Origin: Fragilaria crotonensis
Lineage: Eukaryota; Bacillariophyta; Fragilariophyceae; Fragilariales; Fragilariaceae
Reading direction: 5' to 3'
NCBI GenBank assembly: GCA_022925895.1
Contig: JAKSYS010000269.1
Location: 64,001-75,418, forward strand
Length of the DNA stretch: 11,418 bases
A program made the position numbers and the translations under genes. The notes under the pieces are model-generated. The model did not search any database, was not told the origin of the DNA, and was given only the letters and a program-made list of their open reading frames with translations. Of the stretch, positions 9,601 through 11,418 are shown piece by piece. Each line of letters opens with the position of its first letter. The first letter of the stretch is position 1.

Positions 9601-10667
9601 TGGATCCTGATACGGGACGCCTTGTCAAGCTGTACAGTACCATGAAGTCAGCATGGACTGCTGCCTACTATTTGCATTCCTTGGGTCATGCGACTGAATG
9701 GCCATCGATATCCGATTACACCATTCGGAACTGTATAAAGCGATGCAAAGACGAACCGACGTTGACTCTTTTCGGTTACAGATGGCTCTACTTTGATGAA
9801 TTACGAAGCGGCAAAGTTGCGTTTGGACGACAAGTGGTAAATCCAAATGACAACGACTGGTTGCTTCGACAACCCGACGACTGCTTTATTCAGATGACCG
9901 ACTGTGCTGGAGTCCACTACCTGTTCTTATCCATCGCGGAAGCCATATCCTTCTATGGACTCCCGAAAGACGCTCCGCTTGCCGACCTCAAGACGAGATT
10001 GGAAACTAGTCCAATGAATGAATGGATACCATTGGTGGGATTGAAATGGTGCAAGTTGCCCAAGAATACTGCCGCCACAAGTAGTAGTAGTGGCAAGCCG
10101 CCGCCCCCACCGTTGCCGTCGTCGTCGTCGTCATCAGGTGCAGGACAGACAAGGATGGCGACGACACCCATGATGATAATGGGGACACAAGGAGGCGGTT
10201 CCAGTGGGTCGACATCCAAGGAACATGCTGCTGTCGTCAAACAGGACATTCTTAGCGGTCGTCGGTTGATTGGATTTGATTCCATTGAAGCTGCCTTTTT
10301 GGATTGGAAAAGCGCATGCCTGGGTTCGCCCGTGGCATCCAGCAAGTTGGACCTCTCCATGGAAGTCTTTAAGAAGCACTTTTTGAACGGTGACAGAACT
10401 GTAGATGGATTGGCATGGAAGTCGACAACAAGCGCATCCAACGACGTAGGATCCAAGAAAGAAAAACCGAAGCCCCACGACTCCATGGTAATTATGGAAA
10501 CCGAAGAGGCGGGGAAGCGACGTCATGAAGATGTCAACGATGACAATCCTTCGCCCACCAAGAAAAACGTGCCATCAACATCTGAAGCAAGAGCATCAAT
10601 AACGCTTCCGAATGACGGCAACGCAGCATACCCACCCTCTGAGACTATCGCTGAACCGCTAAAATGA
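6671..10667 (+). CDS. Multidomain chromatin protein: SNF5-like, zf-4CXXC_R1-like, PHD finger, bromodomain, C-terminal modules; frame broken twice
   Basis: The ATG at 6671 is the first in a frame running to TGA 8645-8647. The frame then continues +1 to TAG 9537-9539, and the same frame reopens to TGA 10665-10667. Together they encode about 1,300 residues. In order: a Ser/Thr/Gln-rich N-terminus with basic clusters; an SNF5/INI1-like domain (residues 283-347); an Ala-rich linker; a Cys-rich zinc finger (494-555); a PHD finger (8760-8927); a bromodomain (9078-9410) keeping the ZA-loop PMDLGT and the acetyl-lysine-binding Asn at 9345-9347; three related modules (9588-10426); and a charged tail. 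The role is very likely nuclear: reading histone marks, possibly within a SWI/SNF-type complex. A one-base deletion in AAAA 8628-8631 restores the first junction; the second is probably an unrecognised short intron. Continuous domain order across the breaks argues for one gene, but a decayed allele is possible. Confidence 0.75.
7517..7711 (+). other. SNF5/INI1-like domain of gene 3
   Basis: The segment opens FPIQVEFPLDDD, continues EQIEWDLEDEKTLTPMAFA, and ends SSIQEQLNAF. This follows the SNF5 repeat pattern: P-I-x-L-D-I, then an F/I-x-W-N-L-x-E core, then TPEQFA, then a D-L-x-L helix and a final A-S-I-R-x-Q-I. Only one repeat is seen, whereas SMARCB1/Snf5 proteins carry two. The call is by pattern alone. 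Confidence 0.65.
8150..8335 (+). other. zf-4CXXC_R1-like cysteine-rich zinc finger of gene 3
   Basis: Cysteine pairs run CHLC, a single PC, YC, CPICCC, CSC and CRTC, the spacing seen in the R1-type zinc finger found in CDCA7-like and plant JmjC (KDM3-type) proteins, which act in chromatin binding. The middle C-x-x-C pair is not clear here, so it may be a divergent RING/PHD-like relative. Confidence 0.55.
8760..8927 (+). other. PHD finger of gene 3
   Basis: A C4-H-C3 pattern is complete: CQIC, then C-C-D-Y-C, then FHAAC, then W-E-C-P-T-C. A Ser/Asn/Gly-rich insert of about 25 residues separates the FHAAC element from the last pair. PHD fingers of this CxxC-GxxxCCDxCPxxFH class usually read histone H3 tails; whether K4me0 or K4me3 cannot be decided. 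Confidence 0.85.
9078..9410 (+). other. Bromodomain of gene 3
   Basis: A ZA loop (FQEPVD, then IPEYATVVKQPMDLGTL), helix B, and helix C with WHNCFTFN are all present. The Asn that contacts acetyl-lysine is kept, with Phe in place of the usual preceding Tyr. The full-length domain suggests working acetyl-lysine recognition. Confidence 0.85.
9450..9550 (+). other. Candidate short intron or stop interruption in gene 3
   Basis: The frame carries a TAG at 9537-9539 just after the bromodomain, yet the same frame resumes with clear coding sequence (RVAWAPGGKCRVIAVLD) within 15 nt. A pyrimidine-rich stretch ends CCCTAG (9539), and a second AG ends CACAG (9550). Two frame-preserving introns fit: 9450-9539 (90 nt, CAAG|GTGGAG) and 9500-9550 (51 nt, giving ...RAPM-IRVAWAPG). 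Neither donor is a strong consensus. Confidence 0.45.
9588..10426 (+). other. Three divergent C-terminal modules of gene 3
   Basis: Three stretches share one plan: a short beta-like start, then [FY]xS[IM]xxA, then a helical stretch, then a closing G-[YL]-x-W. They lie at about 9588-9803 (YSTMKSA ... FGYRWLY), 9882-10061 (FLSIAEA ... VGLKWCK) and 10224-10426 (FDSIEAA ... DGLAWKS), parted by Ser/Pro-rich linkers. The plan recalls NUMOD-type DNA-binding modules, but this is a resemblance only. Confidence 0.45.
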
Positions 10668-11418
10668 GTTTGGTTAGATGAGTTTGTTGAGGTGGGCATG
10701 TTTAGTTGTTAGAAGACGGCTGCCGGTAGCTCGCCCTTTATCGCCTATGTCCCTGAATTGCTCTTGCTATGCGTCGTTCCAAGTATCCCAACAATCGGCT
10801 GAGTAGATAGCCGCTGTGCTCAGCAGAATCCAACTTCCATACAGCGTCGATCCTATTCCATCCCTCCTTTGAGTCCATGTGTTTAACTTCCTCTCTGACG
10901 ATAATACACTGAGCAAAAATCCCCCTCCTTCGTCGTTTACTGCATCCAGAGTACGAGCACGACGTTGAACGCAGGATCCAGAATCCACCCTTGCCGACTA
11001 AGGCGAAAAACCAGTTGCGTGTTCCCAAACCGAATTGGATGAATTGCAAGGTTTCTGCCAAGTTGCATCCCCTTCTCGACCTTGCGATGTCGGAGTACTG
11101 GAGTACTTCCCTGTATTGAAATTGATGACGGTTTTTGAGTAGAACCATTTCGTCTAACTCCGTTTTTGTTTAAACGACCCAGAGTTGACAAAACGGTGGA
11201 GCAACGAATCCATTGGTGGGATTCTCGAACTTCGTCGGTTCCTGTTATTCGACATTTTGCCTTCGCAATGGTCTGCGTATAATTGTTACGATCTAGACAT
11301 TTAAGGGGACAATTTGAATATGTCTAAAGGAACTATTCACCCTTTGATAAAAAAGAACCACTTCAACACACACGAGTCCTTTAGATAACAAATGCTTGTA
11401 TCACGGAAGCGCTTACAG
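10668..11418. other. Downstream region of gene 3, no gene seen
   Basis: No coding region was recognised; a 136-codon minus-strand frame (11148-10738) starts at an ATG but shows no known motif and overlaps other open frames. An imperfect inverted repeat pairs TCTAAAGGAACT (11323-11334) with AGTCCTTTAGA (11375-11385). A GTAC-rich near-palindrome lies near 11094-11106. The gene 3 polyadenylation site should be here but is not evident. Confidence 0.45.

Noticed and set aside
10738-11148. 136-codon minus-strand open frame
   Set aside because: It begins with an ATG but has no known motif, unusual composition and several overlapping frames; no support for a gene.

Overview
The window reads as nuclear DNA from a diatom, probably a pennate one, though the species cannot be told from the sequence. 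Three signs support this: a short GT–AG intron with a pyrimidine-rich end; a protein that starts with a signal peptide ending in an 'AF'-type cleavage motif, the signature of import into complex plastids; and a secreted Pro-Ser repeat protein joined to tandem DUF285 (BspA-like) repeats. No bacterial operon structure, RNA gene or CRISPR array was found.

Layout: 1-619 is the upstream region of gene 1. Gene 1 (620-1677, +, one intron) encodes a probable plastid-targeted START-like lipid-binding protein. A 900-bp region (1678-2576) between convergent genes follows, with a candidate hairpin just after gene 1. Gene 2 (4717-2577, -) encodes a secreted repeat protein: signal peptide, Lys-rich PTKKP repeats, Pro-Ser repeats, then a 13-unit DUF285 array. 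Its two halves lie in different frames, so an indel, an intron or a frameshift must join them. The next 1.95 kb (4718-6670) separates divergent genes 2 and 3; it has no convincing gene but holds microsatellites, palindromes and a cluster of GCAAAT-type words. Gene 3 (6671-10667, +) encodes a large chromatin protein: a low-complexity N-terminus, an SNF5/INI1-like domain, a Cys-rich zf-4CXXC_R1-like zinc finger, a PHD finger, a bromodomain and a C-terminal part with three divergent copies of one module. Its frame is broken at about 8628-8647 and by an in-frame TAG at 9537-9539. The last 750 bp (10668-11418) hold no gene I can support.

The three genes show no shared pathway: one is plastid lipid-related, one secreted or cell-surface, one nuclear. 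The most notable content is the gene 3 architecture, which joins a SWI/SNF core-subunit domain to PHD and acetyl-lysine readers in one polypeptide, with an apparently undescribed triple module at the end. Both large genes carry a single-frame break, so assembly indels must be excluded before any recoding is proposed.
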